Source of the DNA: an uncultured beta proteobacterium
GTDB taxonomy: Bacteria; Pseudomonadota; Gammaproteobacteria; Burkholderiales; Burkholderiaceae_C
NCBI GenBank assembly: GCA_903873485.1
Contig: CAIQOO010000194.1
Coordinates: forward strand, 1 to 43,106
Length of the DNA: 43,106 nt
Direction: 5' to 3'
In this document: positions 24,547 to 31,515 of the stretch, one piece after another
Position numbering within the stretch: position 1 is the first letter of the stretch
Layout of the letters: the number at the start of each line of letters is the position of its first letter
The notes under the pieces: model-generated
What the model saw: only the letters and a program-made list of their open reading frames with translations
What the model was told of the DNA's origin: nothing
Database searches by the model: none
Translations under genes and position numbers: made by a program

Positions 24547-24917
24547 TGGACCAGATGGAGCGGTGTCCGGCTTGCCGCGCGCGCCTGGCTGATGCGCCGG
24601 TATGCAGCCGTTGCGGCACAGATTTTTCAATTTCCCGTCGTGCCGAGCGTCAGGCGCTGGGGTGGGCATGCATTGCCGTGCGGCAGCTTTCCCAGGGGCA
24701 AACACGGCAAGCTGCCGAAGCTGCCGAAGCTGCATCACACTTGGCCAATTCGCCGTTGGCGCACGCCGTGACTCGAATGATCAGGCGACGCGAAACCACT
24801 CCGGACCAGATTGTCGGCAACCGTGTGAACCGACCCAAGTTTCGACCGCTGGCCGGCAACCGTGTGAGCCGACCCAAGTTTCGACCGCTGGCCGGCAACC
24901 GTGTGAGCCGACTTTGA
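24546..24917 (+). CDS. zinc-ribbon protein with tandem basic repeats, last gene of the Hsp70 operon
   Basis: A 123-residue protein. The N-terminal zinc ribbon MERCPACRARLADAPVCSRC holds C-x2-C … C-x2-C. A helical middle follows (GWACIAVRQLSQGQTRQAAE). The C-terminal third consists of 2.5 copies of a 13-residue basic repeat, GNRVSRPKFRPLA. Its ATG shares one base with the Hsp70 stop (TGATG). The repeats are exact at DNA level (39-bp units), so they are recent and may have extended an originally ~90-residue protein. Function unknown; the ribbon could bind RNA or an Hsp70 client. Confidence 0.75.
   Translation: MDQMERCPACRARLADAPVCSRCGTDFSISRRAERQALGWACIAVRQLSQGQTRQAAEAAEAASHLANSPLAHAVTRMIRRRETTPDQIVGNRVNRPKFRPLAGNRVSRPKFRPLAGNRVSRL
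24816..24912 (+). repeat. 39-bp tandem repeat, 2.5 copies
   Basis: Units start at 24816, 24855 and 24894 (partial). Each begins GGCAACCGTGTGA and contains CGACCCAAGTTTCGACCGCT; units 1 and 2 differ at one base (aACC versus gCC). They are in frame with the zinc-ribbon gene and end 39 bases before the tRNA gene. Confidence 0.9.
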
Positions 24918-24950
24918 TGCCGGTCGGCCTCGCTTAAAATGGTCAGTTGT

Positions 24951-25027
24951 CAGCCCGTAGCTCATCTGGATAGAGCAATGTCCTTCTAAGACATGGGTAG
25001 GGGGTTCGAGTCCCTCCGGGCTGGCCA
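24951..25027 (+). tRNA. tRNA-Arg (anticodon TCT)
   Basis: A 77-nt cloverleaf: acceptor CAGCCCG/CGGGCTG (7 pairs), D arm GCTCATCTGGATAGAGC, anticodon stem ATGTC/GACAT with loop CTTCTAA (anticodon TCT, reads AGA/AGG), T arm GGGGGTTCGAGTCCCTC (one G-T pair), discriminator G and encoded CCA at 25025-25027. All stems pair. Confidence 0.95.
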
Positions 25028-25074
25028 CCCATCACCGTGCCCGGTGAATGCAACCGGCATTCTGAAATGCAATC

Positions 25075-26688
25075 ATGACCGAACTTCTTTTTCTGGCTGC
25101 CGGTTTCGGGCTGATGGTCGTCCTGCAAATCTTGCTGCTGCTGCGCCAACCGAAAATCGAGCTTCCCGCCGAACTGCTGCTGCGGCTCAATGCTATTGAG
25201 CAGTCATCACGCGCTACGCTGCAGGCAAGCGCCAAGAATGAGGGCGTTCTGGAGGGCCTGTCCCAGCAGATCCGCAGCTTTACTCAGGCGACTGCAGCCA
25301 GCCTGGATGCAGTCAGACGTGCGATCGATGAAAAACTGACACAAACGGTGGCCGAGTCGCGCCAAGGGCGCGCCGAATTGTTGGCCGCCTTTCAGGGCTT
25401 TGAAGGCAAGCTGGAGCAGCGGCTCGATGCAGTGCAGGCAACCGTTTCGACCCGACTCGACGAAACCAGCAAAGGCTTGCTGGCGCATCTGGCACAGGCG
25501 CAAGCCGATGCAGCCACCACCCGCAAAGAACTGGTTGATGCGCTGGCGGGCTTTCGCATTGAGATCAACAGCCAGCTCGGCATCATGTCTGGTGCCCTGA
25601 AAGACCAGTTGGATGGCAATGCCAGCCAGATCAGAAACCAGTTTTCGGCATTGCAGGAGTCGGTTTCGCAGCAACTCATCGCGCTGGTGACCGGCAGCCA
25701 GCAAAACGCCGAGCAGTTGCGTGTCGCACTCAATGAGCGCCTGGCCGCCATCCAGCTTGATAACACCACCAAGCTCGAAGAAATGCGCCGCACCGTTGAT
25801 GAAAAACTGCATGCCACACTGGAGCAGCGTCTCGGCGAATCGTTCAAGCTGGTCAGTGAGCGCCTGGAGCAAGTGCAAGCGGGCCTGGGAGAAATGAAAA
25901 CCCTCGCGGCCAGTGTGGGTGATCTCAAGCGTGTCATGACCAACGTCAAATCGCGCGGCACCTGGGGTGAAATGCAGCTTGGTGCCATCATTGAAAATGT
26001 GCTGACCATAGACCAATATGGCAAAAACGTCAAAACCGTGCCGGGCAGCAATGAACTGGTCGAATTTGCCATCCGGCTGCCAGGCAAGCACGAAGAGCAC
26101 CCGATCTGGCTGCCGATCGACTCCAAATACCCGGTAGAACATTACCAGCGTCTGATGGACGCCCACGATGCCGTGGACAAGGTGGCCATTTTGCAGACTG
26201 GCGCCGCCTTTGAGGCATCGGTGAAATTCGAGGCCAAGAAAATATTTGCCAAATATGTGTCACCGCCGCACACCACCGACTTTGCCATTTTGTACCTGCC
26301 GACCGAAGGCTTGTTTGCCGAGGTGATGCGCCGCCCCGGTCTGGTCGAAGCGATTCAAAATGACTGCCGCGTCATGATCACCGGCCCGGCCAATCTGGCA
26401 GCCATGCTCAATAGCCTGCAAATGGGCTTCAAGACGCTGGCGATTGAAAAGCGCTCATCTGAAGTGTGGAGCCTGCTGGGCATGGTGAAAACCGAGTTTT
26501 CCAAATTTGGCGATATTGTCGATGCCACCAAGAAGTCGATTGACTCGGCTGCCGCCAGGTTCAACGAGGTCGGCGTGCGTACCCGGGCGATTCAGAAAAA
26601 ACTGCGCGCTGTAGAAACACTGCCAGCACCGGCGCTGCTGCCAGTGGCTGGGGTTATGGCGGATTTGCCAGATGACGAACAGCTTTGA
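25075..26688 (+). CDS. rmuC: DNA recombination protein RmuC
   Basis: A 537-residue protein. An N-terminal membrane helix (MTELLFLAAGFGLMVVLQIL) is followed by a long coiled coil of repeated VDEKL/LAAIQ-type heptads to about residue 290. The RmuC nuclease-like domain then carries NVKSRGTWGEMQLGAIIENV, PIDSKYPVEHYQRLMDA and PTEGLFAEVMRRPGLVEAIQ. RmuC limits inversions and recombination at short inverted repeats. It lies directly after the tRNA and just before the antisense SRP RNA. The start at 25075 is the first ATG of the hydrophobic segment. Confidence 0.95.
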   Translation: MTELLFLAAGFGLMVVLQILLLLRQPKIELPAELLLRLNAIEQSSRATLQASAKNEGVLEGLSQQIRSFTQATAASLDAVRRAIDEKLTQTVAESRQGRAELLAAFQGFEGKLEQRLDAVQATVSTRLDETSKGLLAHLAQAQADAATTRKELVDALAGFRIEINSQLGIMSGALKDQLDGNASQIRNQFSALQESVSQQLIALVTGSQQNAEQLRVALNERLAAIQLDNTTKLEEMRRTVDEKLHATLEQRLGESFKLVSERLEQVQAGLGEMKTLAASVGDLKRVMTNVKSRGTWGEMQLGAIIENVLTIDQYGKNVKTVPGSNELVEFAIRLPGKHEEHPIWLPIDSKYPVEHYQRLMDAHDAVDKVAILQTGAAFEASVKFEAKKIFAKYVSPPHTTDFAILYLPTEGLFAEVMRRPGLVEAIQNDCRVMITGPANLAAMLNSLQMGFKTLAIEKRSSEVWSLLGMVKTEFSKFGDIVDATKKSIDSAAARFNEVGVRTRAIQKKLRAVETLPAPALLPVAGVMADLPDDEQL

Positions 26689-26698
26689 AAATAAGGTT

Positions 26699-26792
26699 GA
26701 CGAGCCTTGACCCCGGCACTGGCTCCACAGTTAGGGCTGCTTGGTTCCCCACCTGACCCGGTTGGCCGCTTTACCATGCGGGAAGGCCCGTC
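26699..26792 (-). ncRNA. ffs: 4.5S / signal recognition particle RNA (bacterial small type)
   Basis: Read on the minus strand, the ends GACGGGCCTT and AAGGCTCGTC pair over 10 bases (one G-U). The apical region reads GGGTCAGGTGGGGAACCAAG then CAGCCC. This is the SRP RNA domain IV: CAGG…AAGCAG internal loop capped by a GGAA tetraloop. The tetraloop is closed by GG/CC where E. coli has CC/GG, a compensated change. About 94 nt is normal. It binds Ffh for co-translational targeting. Location next to dnaX fits other betaproteobacteria. Confidence 0.9.
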
Positions 26793-26881
26793 GAGCGCGA
26801 TTGTAGCCATGCCGAACCGCCGGTTGGCGCAGGTGGCCCTGAAAATACGACGCGCACGATGCCACCTTTAGAATCAGCGCC

Positions 26882-28900
26882 ATGTCCTATCTCGTGCTCG
26901 CCCGCAAGTACCGTCCCCGCAACTTTTCTGAAATGGTCGGGCAAGACCATGTGGTGCAGGCCCTGACCAATGCGCTGACCACCGGGCGGCTGCACCATGC
27001 CTACCTGTTTACCGGTACCCGCGGGGTTGGCAAAACCACGGTGTCGCGCATTCTGGCCAAGTCGCTTAACTGCCAGGGACCCGACGGCAGCGGTGGTATC
27101 ACCGCGACCCCCTGTGGGGTCTGCCAGGCCTGTACCGACATTGACAGTGGCCGGTTTGTCGATTACACCGAGTTGGATGCCGCCTCCAACCGGGGTGTCG
27201 ATGAGGTCCAGGCGCTGCTGGAGCAGGCAGTCTATAAACCGGTGCAGGGTCGTTTCAAGGTCTTCATGATCGACGAAGTTCACATGTTGACCAACACGGC
27301 GTTCAACGCCATGCTGAAGACGCTGGAAGAGCCGCCCGAATACCTCAAGTTTGTGCTGGCCACCACCGACCCGCAAAAAGTGCCGGTTACCGTGCTGTCG
27401 CGCTGCCTGCAGTTCAATTTGCGTCCAATGGCGCCCGAGACAATTCGTGAGCATCTGCACTTGGTATTGCAAACCGAGCAGGTGGCGGCCGACTTGCAGT
27501 CGCTCAGATTGCTGGCGCGGGCGGCACGCGGGTCGATGCGTGATGCCCTGAGCCTGACCGACCAGGCCATTGCCTTTGGCTCGGGCGTGCTCGAAGAAGC
27601 CACGGTGCGCCAGATGCTTGGCAGTGTTGATCGATCCTATGTGTTTCGCCTGCTTGATGCGCTGGCGCAAGGTGATGGCAAAACCGTGGTGGAAACCTCC
27701 GAGATGTTGCGCCGCAACGGCTTGAGTGCCGCCTCGACGCTGGAGGAAATGGGCGCGGTATTGCAGCGCATGGCGGTGTTGCAGGCGGTTCCCGATGCAT
27801 CACAAGGCGATGAGCTGGATGTCGAACAGGCCGAATTCGGTCGCCTGGCCGATCTGATGCCGCCCGACGAAACCCAGTTGCTCTACAGCATTTGCCTGCA
27901 TGGCCGCAGTGAACTCGGCCTGGCTCCCGATGAATACGCCGCCTTGACCATGGTGCTGCTGCGCTTGCTGGCCTTCAAGCCCGCCAGCAGCAGTGCCAGG
28001 GCAGAAAAAAAAACGCTGAAAAAAACGCTGGCAGCAGTTGATCCGGCAGCTTTGCAACAGCCGACGGCAGCTCTTGCGCCCGCCGCGTCCGGGGCCGCGC
28101 GCGACCCGGTGGCAGCCGCACCAGCACCAGCCGCTGCTGCAGCCCCGCAAGCCGCCGCTCTGGCAACCGCCAGTCTGGCCGAAACCGCACCGCCGGCCGC
28201 TCTGGCCGCGAGGCTTGCCAGCGACCCGGCGTTGGCTGCGAAGAATTATGTACAAAATCAGGCCCCAGCCCTTGCCAGCTCTGCGCTGAGTGCTCCTTTT
28301 GTTGAAGCGAACATGAATTCGCCAACTGGCTGGCGTTTGCCGGTTGTCGCCATGCCAGGTGCGCCGTCAAGTGCCGAAAATTTTGAGTCAAATCGGCCTC
28401 CAGCCCATACCCAGCCTGCGCAGACAGCTACAACAATTGAAGCAATTGAGGTGCGGGTGCAGGCCCAATCCCAACGGGATGTGCTTATCGCTGACGCGTC
28501 GCAAGCGGTGCCTGCGAGTGCCGATGGCGACTTTTGGCAGGCTACCGTGCAAGCCCTGATCGCCAGCGAAGCGATTGGCGGCATGGTGCGCGAACTGGCG
28601 CTGCAGTCGCAGTTGCTGGCGCGCGACACTGATCAGTGGCTGCTGCGGGTCGAGCAAGAGTCGCTCAACCAAAGCGGCAGCCGTGATCGCCTGACTGCTG
28701 CGCTGGCCGCCGCCGGTTATCCGGTCAAGCTGGTGGTTGAAGTTGGCCGGGTCAACGACAGCCCGGCCAAACGCCATGCGGCAGCAGCGGCGGCAGCACA
28801 GTTGATGGCCGAGAGAATCGTTTTTGACGACCCCTTTGTGCAGTCCATGATGCGTGAATTTGGGGCGAAAATCGTGCCCGGCAGCATCAAACCTCTTTAG
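26882..28900 (+). CDS. dnaX: DNA polymerase III subunit tau/gamma
   Basis: A 672-residue clamp-loader ATPase, MSYLVLARKYRPRNFSEMVG onward. Walker A is FTGTRGVGKTTVSRILAKSL (about residues 43-62), the zinc module CGVCQACTDIDSGRF, Walker B/DEAD VFMIDEVHMLTN, and sensor 1 FVLATTDPQKVPVTVLSRC. A Pro/Ala-rich linker from about residue 375 carries two copies of the dispersed repeat. The C-terminal tau domain (DFWQATVQALIASEAIGGMV … FDDPFVQSMMREFGAKIVPG) binds the polymerase alpha subunit. A run of nine A at the start of the linker could allow -1 frameshifting to make gamma. ybaB and recR follow as usual. Confidence 0.97.
   Translation: MSYLVLARKYRPRNFSEMVGQDHVVQALTNALTTGRLHHAYLFTGTRGVGKTTVSRILAKSLNCQGPDGSGGITATPCGVCQACTDIDSGRFVDYTELDAASNRGVDEVQALLEQAVYKPVQGRFKVFMIDEVHMLTNTAFNAMLKTLEEPPEYLKFVLATTDPQKVPVTVLSRCLQFNLRPMAPETIREHLHLVLQTEQVAADLQSLRLLARAARGSMRDALSLTDQAIAFGSGVLEEATVRQMLGSVDRSYVFRLLDALAQGDGKTVVETSEMLRRNGLSAASTLEEMGAVLQRMAVLQAVPDASQGDELDVEQAEFGRLADLMPPDETQLLYSICLHGRSELGLAPDEYAALTMVLLRLLAFKPASSSARAEKKTLKKTLAAVDPAALQQPTAALAPAASGAARDPVAAAPAPAAAAAPQAAALATASLAETAPPAALAARLASDPALAAKNYVQNQAPALASSALSAPFVEANMNSPTGWRLPVVAMPGAPSSAENFESNRPPAHTQPAQTATTIEAIEVRVQAQSQRDVLIADASQAVPASADGDFWQATVQALIASEAIGGMVRELALQSQLLARDTDQWLLRVEQESLNQSGSRDRLTAALAAAGYPVKLVVEVGRVNDSPAKRHAAAAAAAQLMAERIVFDDPFVQSMMREFGAKIVPGSIKPL
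28005..28041 (+). promoter_or_regulatory. candidate programmed -1 slippage site for the gamma form of DnaX
   Basis: The in-frame codons GAA AAA AAA ACG contain a run of nine A (28005-28013), followed by a second run of seven (28019-28025). Slipping one base back at either run gives TGA at 28039-28041, truncating the protein at about 386 residues, just after the clamp-loader domains. E. coli (A AAA AAG, ribosomal) and Thermus (A9, transcriptional) dnaX use the same principle. No clear downstream stem-loop or upstream Shine-Dalgarno stimulator was identified. Confidence 0.6.
28248..28310 (-). repeat. dispersed palindromic repeat, copy 4 (inside dnaX)
   Basis: On the minus strand it reads …AAAGGAGCACTCAGCGCAGA, then GCTGGCAAGGGCTGGGGCCT, then GATTTTGTAC. 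Blocks GCGC, AAGGGCT and GGCC-nATTTT align with the intergenic copies. It encodes in-frame linker residues of DnaX (NYVQNQAPALASSALSAPF). Confidence 0.6.
28389..28450 (-). repeat. dispersed palindromic repeat, copy 5 (inside dnaX)
   Basis: On the plus strand it reads TCAAATCGGCCTCCAGCCCA, then TACCCAGCCTGCGCAGACAG, then CTACAACAATTGAAGCAATT. This is block-for-block like copy 7 (AAATTGGCCTCTAGCCCTTG … TGCGCAAGTAGCTATATTTT). It is in frame within the DnaX linker (SNRPPAHTQPAQTATTIEAI). Confidence 0.65.
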
Positions 28901-28960
28901 CACGCCGCTCAAGAGGTGGCTGACTCCATCATTTTGTTAAATTAACCCCCAAGGAAAACC

Positions 28961-29293
28961 ATGTTCAACAAAGGACAACTCGCCGGCCTCATGAAGCAGG
29001 CGCAAGCGATGCAGGACAACATGAAAAAAGCCCAGGACGAATTGGGCAGCATCGAAGTCAGCGGCGAATCCGGCGCCGGCCTGGTCAAGGTCACCATGAC
29101 CTGCAAGCACGAGGTGCGCCGCGTCACCATTGACCCGAGCCTGCTGGCCGAAGACCGCGACATGCTAGAAGACCTGGTGGCTGCGGCCTTTAACGCTGCC
29201 GTGCGCAAGGTGGAAGACACCACGACCGAAAAGATGGGCAAGATCACGGCAGGCATGCCCGGCCTGCCCGGCGGCATGAAGTTCCCTCTCTGA
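28961..29293 (+). CDS. ybaB: YbaB/EbfC family nucleoid-associated protein
   Basis: A 110-residue protein starting [20 protein letters not shown]. It has the YbaB pattern: an N-terminal coiled helix, [20 protein letters not shown], then [20 protein letters not shown] and a C-terminal [18 protein letters not shown]. It binds DNA as a dimer and is nearly always between dnaX and recR, as here. Normal length. A purine-rich leader (CCCAAGGAAAACC) just upstream supports the ATG. Confidence 0.95.
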   Translation: MFNKGQLAGLMKQAQAMQDNMKKAQDELGSIEVSGESGAGLVKVTMTCKHEVRRVTIDPSLLAEDRDMLEDLVAAAFNAAVRKVEDTTTEKMGKITAGMPGLPGGMKFPL

Positions 29294-29361
29294 GAACTTG
29301 TGGGAAAGACCGCAGTTACACGCAGTGAACAAGCTCTGTCCCCAACTGACCAAAACCTTGC

Positions 29362-29952
29362 ATGTCTGATGCCAACGCGCTGGAGTCGCTGATCCAGTCG
29401 CTGCGCTGTTTGCCGGGTGTCGGGGTCAAGTCGGCGCAACGCATGGCGTTTCATTTGCTGCAGCACAACCGGGTTGGCGCCCAGACGCTGGCGCGTGCCC
29501 TGACGCAGGCGGCCCAACATATCCAGCATTGCCAACGCTGCCACACCTTTACCGAGCACGAGGTGTGTGCCACTTGCCTGGACCTGCGCCGCGATGCCAG
29601 CAAGCTGTGTGTGGTGGAAACACCGGCGGACCAGTCTGCCGTAGAGCGCACCGGTGCCTACAAAGGGCTGTATTTTGTATTGATGGGCAAGCTCAGCCCG
29701 CTCGATGGCATTGGCCCCAAAGACATTGGCCTGAAAAAGCTGTTTGACCGGGCACTCGATGGCACCGTGCAAGAGGTGATTCTGGCAACCAACTTCACCG
29801 CCGAGGGCGAGGCCACTGCCCATGTCATCAACCAGGGCCTGAAAGCCCGTGGCTTACAGTTGACCCGCCTGGCGCGCGGTGTGCCAGTGGGCAGCGAGCT
29901 GGAGTATGTCGATCTGGGCACCATTGCCCATGCGTTGGTGGACCGACGATAA
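29362..29952 (+). CDS. recR: recombination mediator protein RecR
   Basis: A 196-residue protein. A helix-hairpin-helix comes at the N-terminus ([20 protein letters not shown]), then a four-Cys zinc finger ([20 protein letters not shown]). The Toprim domain has [20 protein letters not shown] and [20 protein letters not shown], and the Walker-like C-terminus [20 protein letters not shown]. RecR works with RecO (and RecF) to load RecA on gapped DNA. It is the last gene of the dnaX-ybaB-recR set. It converges on the nif operon with 136 bases between the stops, in which I see no clear terminator. Confidence 0.97.
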   Translation: MSDANALESLIQSLRCLPGVGVKSAQRMAFHLLQHNRVGAQTLARALTQAAQHIQHCQRCHTFTEHEVCATCLDLRRDASKLCVVETPADQSAVERTGAYKGLYFVLMGKLSPLDGIGPKDIGLKKLFDRALDGTVQEVILATNFTAEGEATAHVINQGLKARGLQLTRLARGVPVGSELEYVDLGTIAHALVDRR

Positions 29953-30088
29953 CGCCGCAATTTCAGCCCTTCACGCCTTGCAAGCCAACTTCGGATGCGG
30001 TTTGACGTGATTTTTCGGTCGCTGTTTTTTTCTGCCTGGCCTGCGCTGCGGGCTGCGTCCAAGGCAGCAAGCGGCACTGGCCACATCA

Positions 30089-30913
30089 TCATTGCATGGC
30101 CGCCATCAGCGCGGCAGCAAACTGTGTCAGCGGCAGGTCAATGCGGCTGATGTTTTGCTCTTGCAAAAAACGCGCTTCCATGCGGGTTGGCTCGTTGGGC
30201 AGCACGGCCCAGTGTTGGCTGCTGGAGCGCTTCATGATCTGGCGGGCAAAACAGCGGGTGAGCTGGTCGTCAAACCGGCAGCCGACAAACAGAAAATGGC
30301 GACCGCTGCGCCAGGCTTGCACCGCTGCCGGAATCGGGGTCTGAATGTCGATTTCAGTCAGCACCTCGACATAGTCGCTGTCCGACACCAGGTAGTTTCC
30401 TGCCGGGCCATGGCTGCCCAGGGGTTTGTAAAGCAGGCGTGTCGGCTTTGCCGGCAGTTCTGCCAGCACAGATCCGTCAGCGGCGTAAGCGCCAGTCCAA
30501 TGGCCAAAATGCTCGGATTGGGATAGCCCCTGAACTTGTATCCAAGGCCCTGGTGTCTGCGACAGTGCAGCCGCGAAGGTGTCGTCATACCAGGTGTCCA
30601 CCCACAGCCTGGCACCACTTGCGGCCAGCGCCAGGTGCAGCGGCGAAGGGGCTGGCGTTGCGGCAAAAGCTTCGTTCATCAGGTGCACCACCGATTTGCG
30701 GTGCTTGAAGTTCTCGATGAACTGGGCGGCCTGGGTCAGGCGCTTGCGAATCTTGTGCGGCACGCTGACCTTGGCTGTCATGTTCTCGGCCAGTGCCAGC
30801 GGCGTACCCGGCACCAGGAGGTCGCTACACAGTGACAGCATGTCAGGCCCCAGATAGGGAATGACAGCGCCGGCATCAAGGCTGCGGGCGATGGTCTGGA
30901 TCAGGTCGGTCAT
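30089..30913 (-). CDS. SIR2-like domain protein of the nif cluster
   Basis: A 274-residue protein from the ATG at 30913 (MTDLIQTIARSLDAGAVIPY); the longer in-frame start at 31012 lies within the upstream gene. Features are an N-terminal PYLGPDMLSLC, a central LYKPLGSHGPAGNYLVSDSD (the 'K.HG' strand of SIR2_2 proteins) and FLFVGCRFDDQLTRCFARQI (the 'GyS..D..l' region). SIR2-like proteins of this kind occur in nif clusters of betaproteobacteria, from memory, with no established role in nitrogen fixation; NAD hydrolysis cannot be assumed. It is the last gene of the nifB operon, 38 bases after its neighbour. Confidence 0.65.
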   Translation of the reverse strand: MTDLIQTIARSLDAGAVIPYLGPDMLSLCSDLLVPGTPLALAENMTAKVSVPHKIRKRLTQAAQFIENFKHRKSVVHLMNEAFAATPAPSPLHLALAASGARLWVDTWYDDTFAAALSQTPGPWIQVQGLSQSEHFGHWTGAYAADGSVLAELPAKPTRLLYKPLGSHGPAGNYLVSDSDYVEVLTEIDIQTPIPAAVQAWRSGRHFLFVGCRFDDQLTRCFARQIMKRSSSQHWAVLPNEPTRMEARFLQEQNISRIDLPLTQFAAALMAAMQ

Positions 30914-30951
30914 GGTTTTAGAGGAGGAAGGGGAAATACCGGGGATGGAAG

Positions 30952-31212
30952 TTAGTCTTGCGTCAGGATCAGCGCCGTCGCTTCGGCTGCCTGCTGGGTG
31001 GTGGACCAGCAATGGCCATTGGAGCTTGCCAGAAAAATCCGGCGCTGGCCCAGCGTCAGCGCCGGGGTTTCGTCTCGCATGTCCAGGGCATCGACCACCA
31101 CCACCCGCATCGCCGGGTCACGGGCACGCCAGGCGGCAGCAGCTTCGCGAACCGAGCTGGCAGCAGCCACGACTTCAGCGGCATCGCGCAAATAGTCCGG
31201 GGTGATGGCCAT
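30952..31212 (-). CDS. small nif-cluster protein, unidentified (DUF6129-like?)
   Basis: An 86-residue protein starting MAITPDYLRDAAEVVAAASS at the ATG at 31212, with GAGC a few bases upstream. It continues VREAAAAWRARDPAMRVVVV and DALDMRDETPALTLGQRRIF. It resembles a short family seen only beside nif genes (DUF6129-like), but I am not certain of the name. No cofactor-binding motif is visible. It starts 3 bases before the nifT stop, so it is translationally coupled. Confidence 0.6.
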   Translation of the reverse strand: MAITPDYLRDAAEVVAAASSVREAAAAWRARDPAMRVVVVDALDMRDETPALTLGQRRIFLASSNGHCWSTTQQAAEATALILTQD

Positions 31213-31214
31213 GC

Positions 31215-31442
31215 TCAATCCCCGGCATCTTCGGCCAGTGCCAGGCGGCGCGCTTCGACCGTGATTGGCAGCGATGTTGCACCCGGCATGGCTGGCAAAT
31301 CAAATTGCCAGCCATTGGCCAGGGTGACAACCCCGCCCCACATGTCTGGATTGGCCATGGCAATGATGGGTTCCTCCAGGTCTTTTTTGGCTACATAGCC
31401 CGTTAGCACACCTTTGCTGTCTTTGCGGATCATCAGTTTCAT
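31215..31442 (-). CDS. nifT: nitrogen fixation protein NifT/FixU
   Basis: A 75-residue protein starting MKLMIRKDSKGVLTGYVAKK. It contains DLEEPIIAMANPDMWGGVVT and LANGWQFDLPAMPGATSLPI, the conserved NifT/FixU pattern. Role unclear in all diazotrophs studied; possibly linked to nitrogenase maturation. Normal length. It lies 73 bases after nifS. Confidence 0.92.
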   Translation of the reverse strand: MKLMIRKDSKGVLTGYVAKKDLEEPIIAMANPDMWGGVVTLANGWQFDLPAMPGATSLPITVEARRLALAEDAGD

Positions 31443-31515
31443 CGTCGTCGGCTCCTGGTAGGTAAATCGGGAATAAATCGGGGGTCAATGCAGCGTACAG
31501 GGCAAAGGCTGGCCT

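Noticed and set aside
24816-24912. 39-bp repeats as a CRISPR array
   Set aside because: The units are directly abutting with no spacers and are in frame within a gene.
25190-25260. Further repeat copy inside rmuC (AATGCTATTGAGCAG … ACGCGCTACG)
   Set aside because: Only the AT dyad and a GCGC match; the AAGGGCTAG core is absent.
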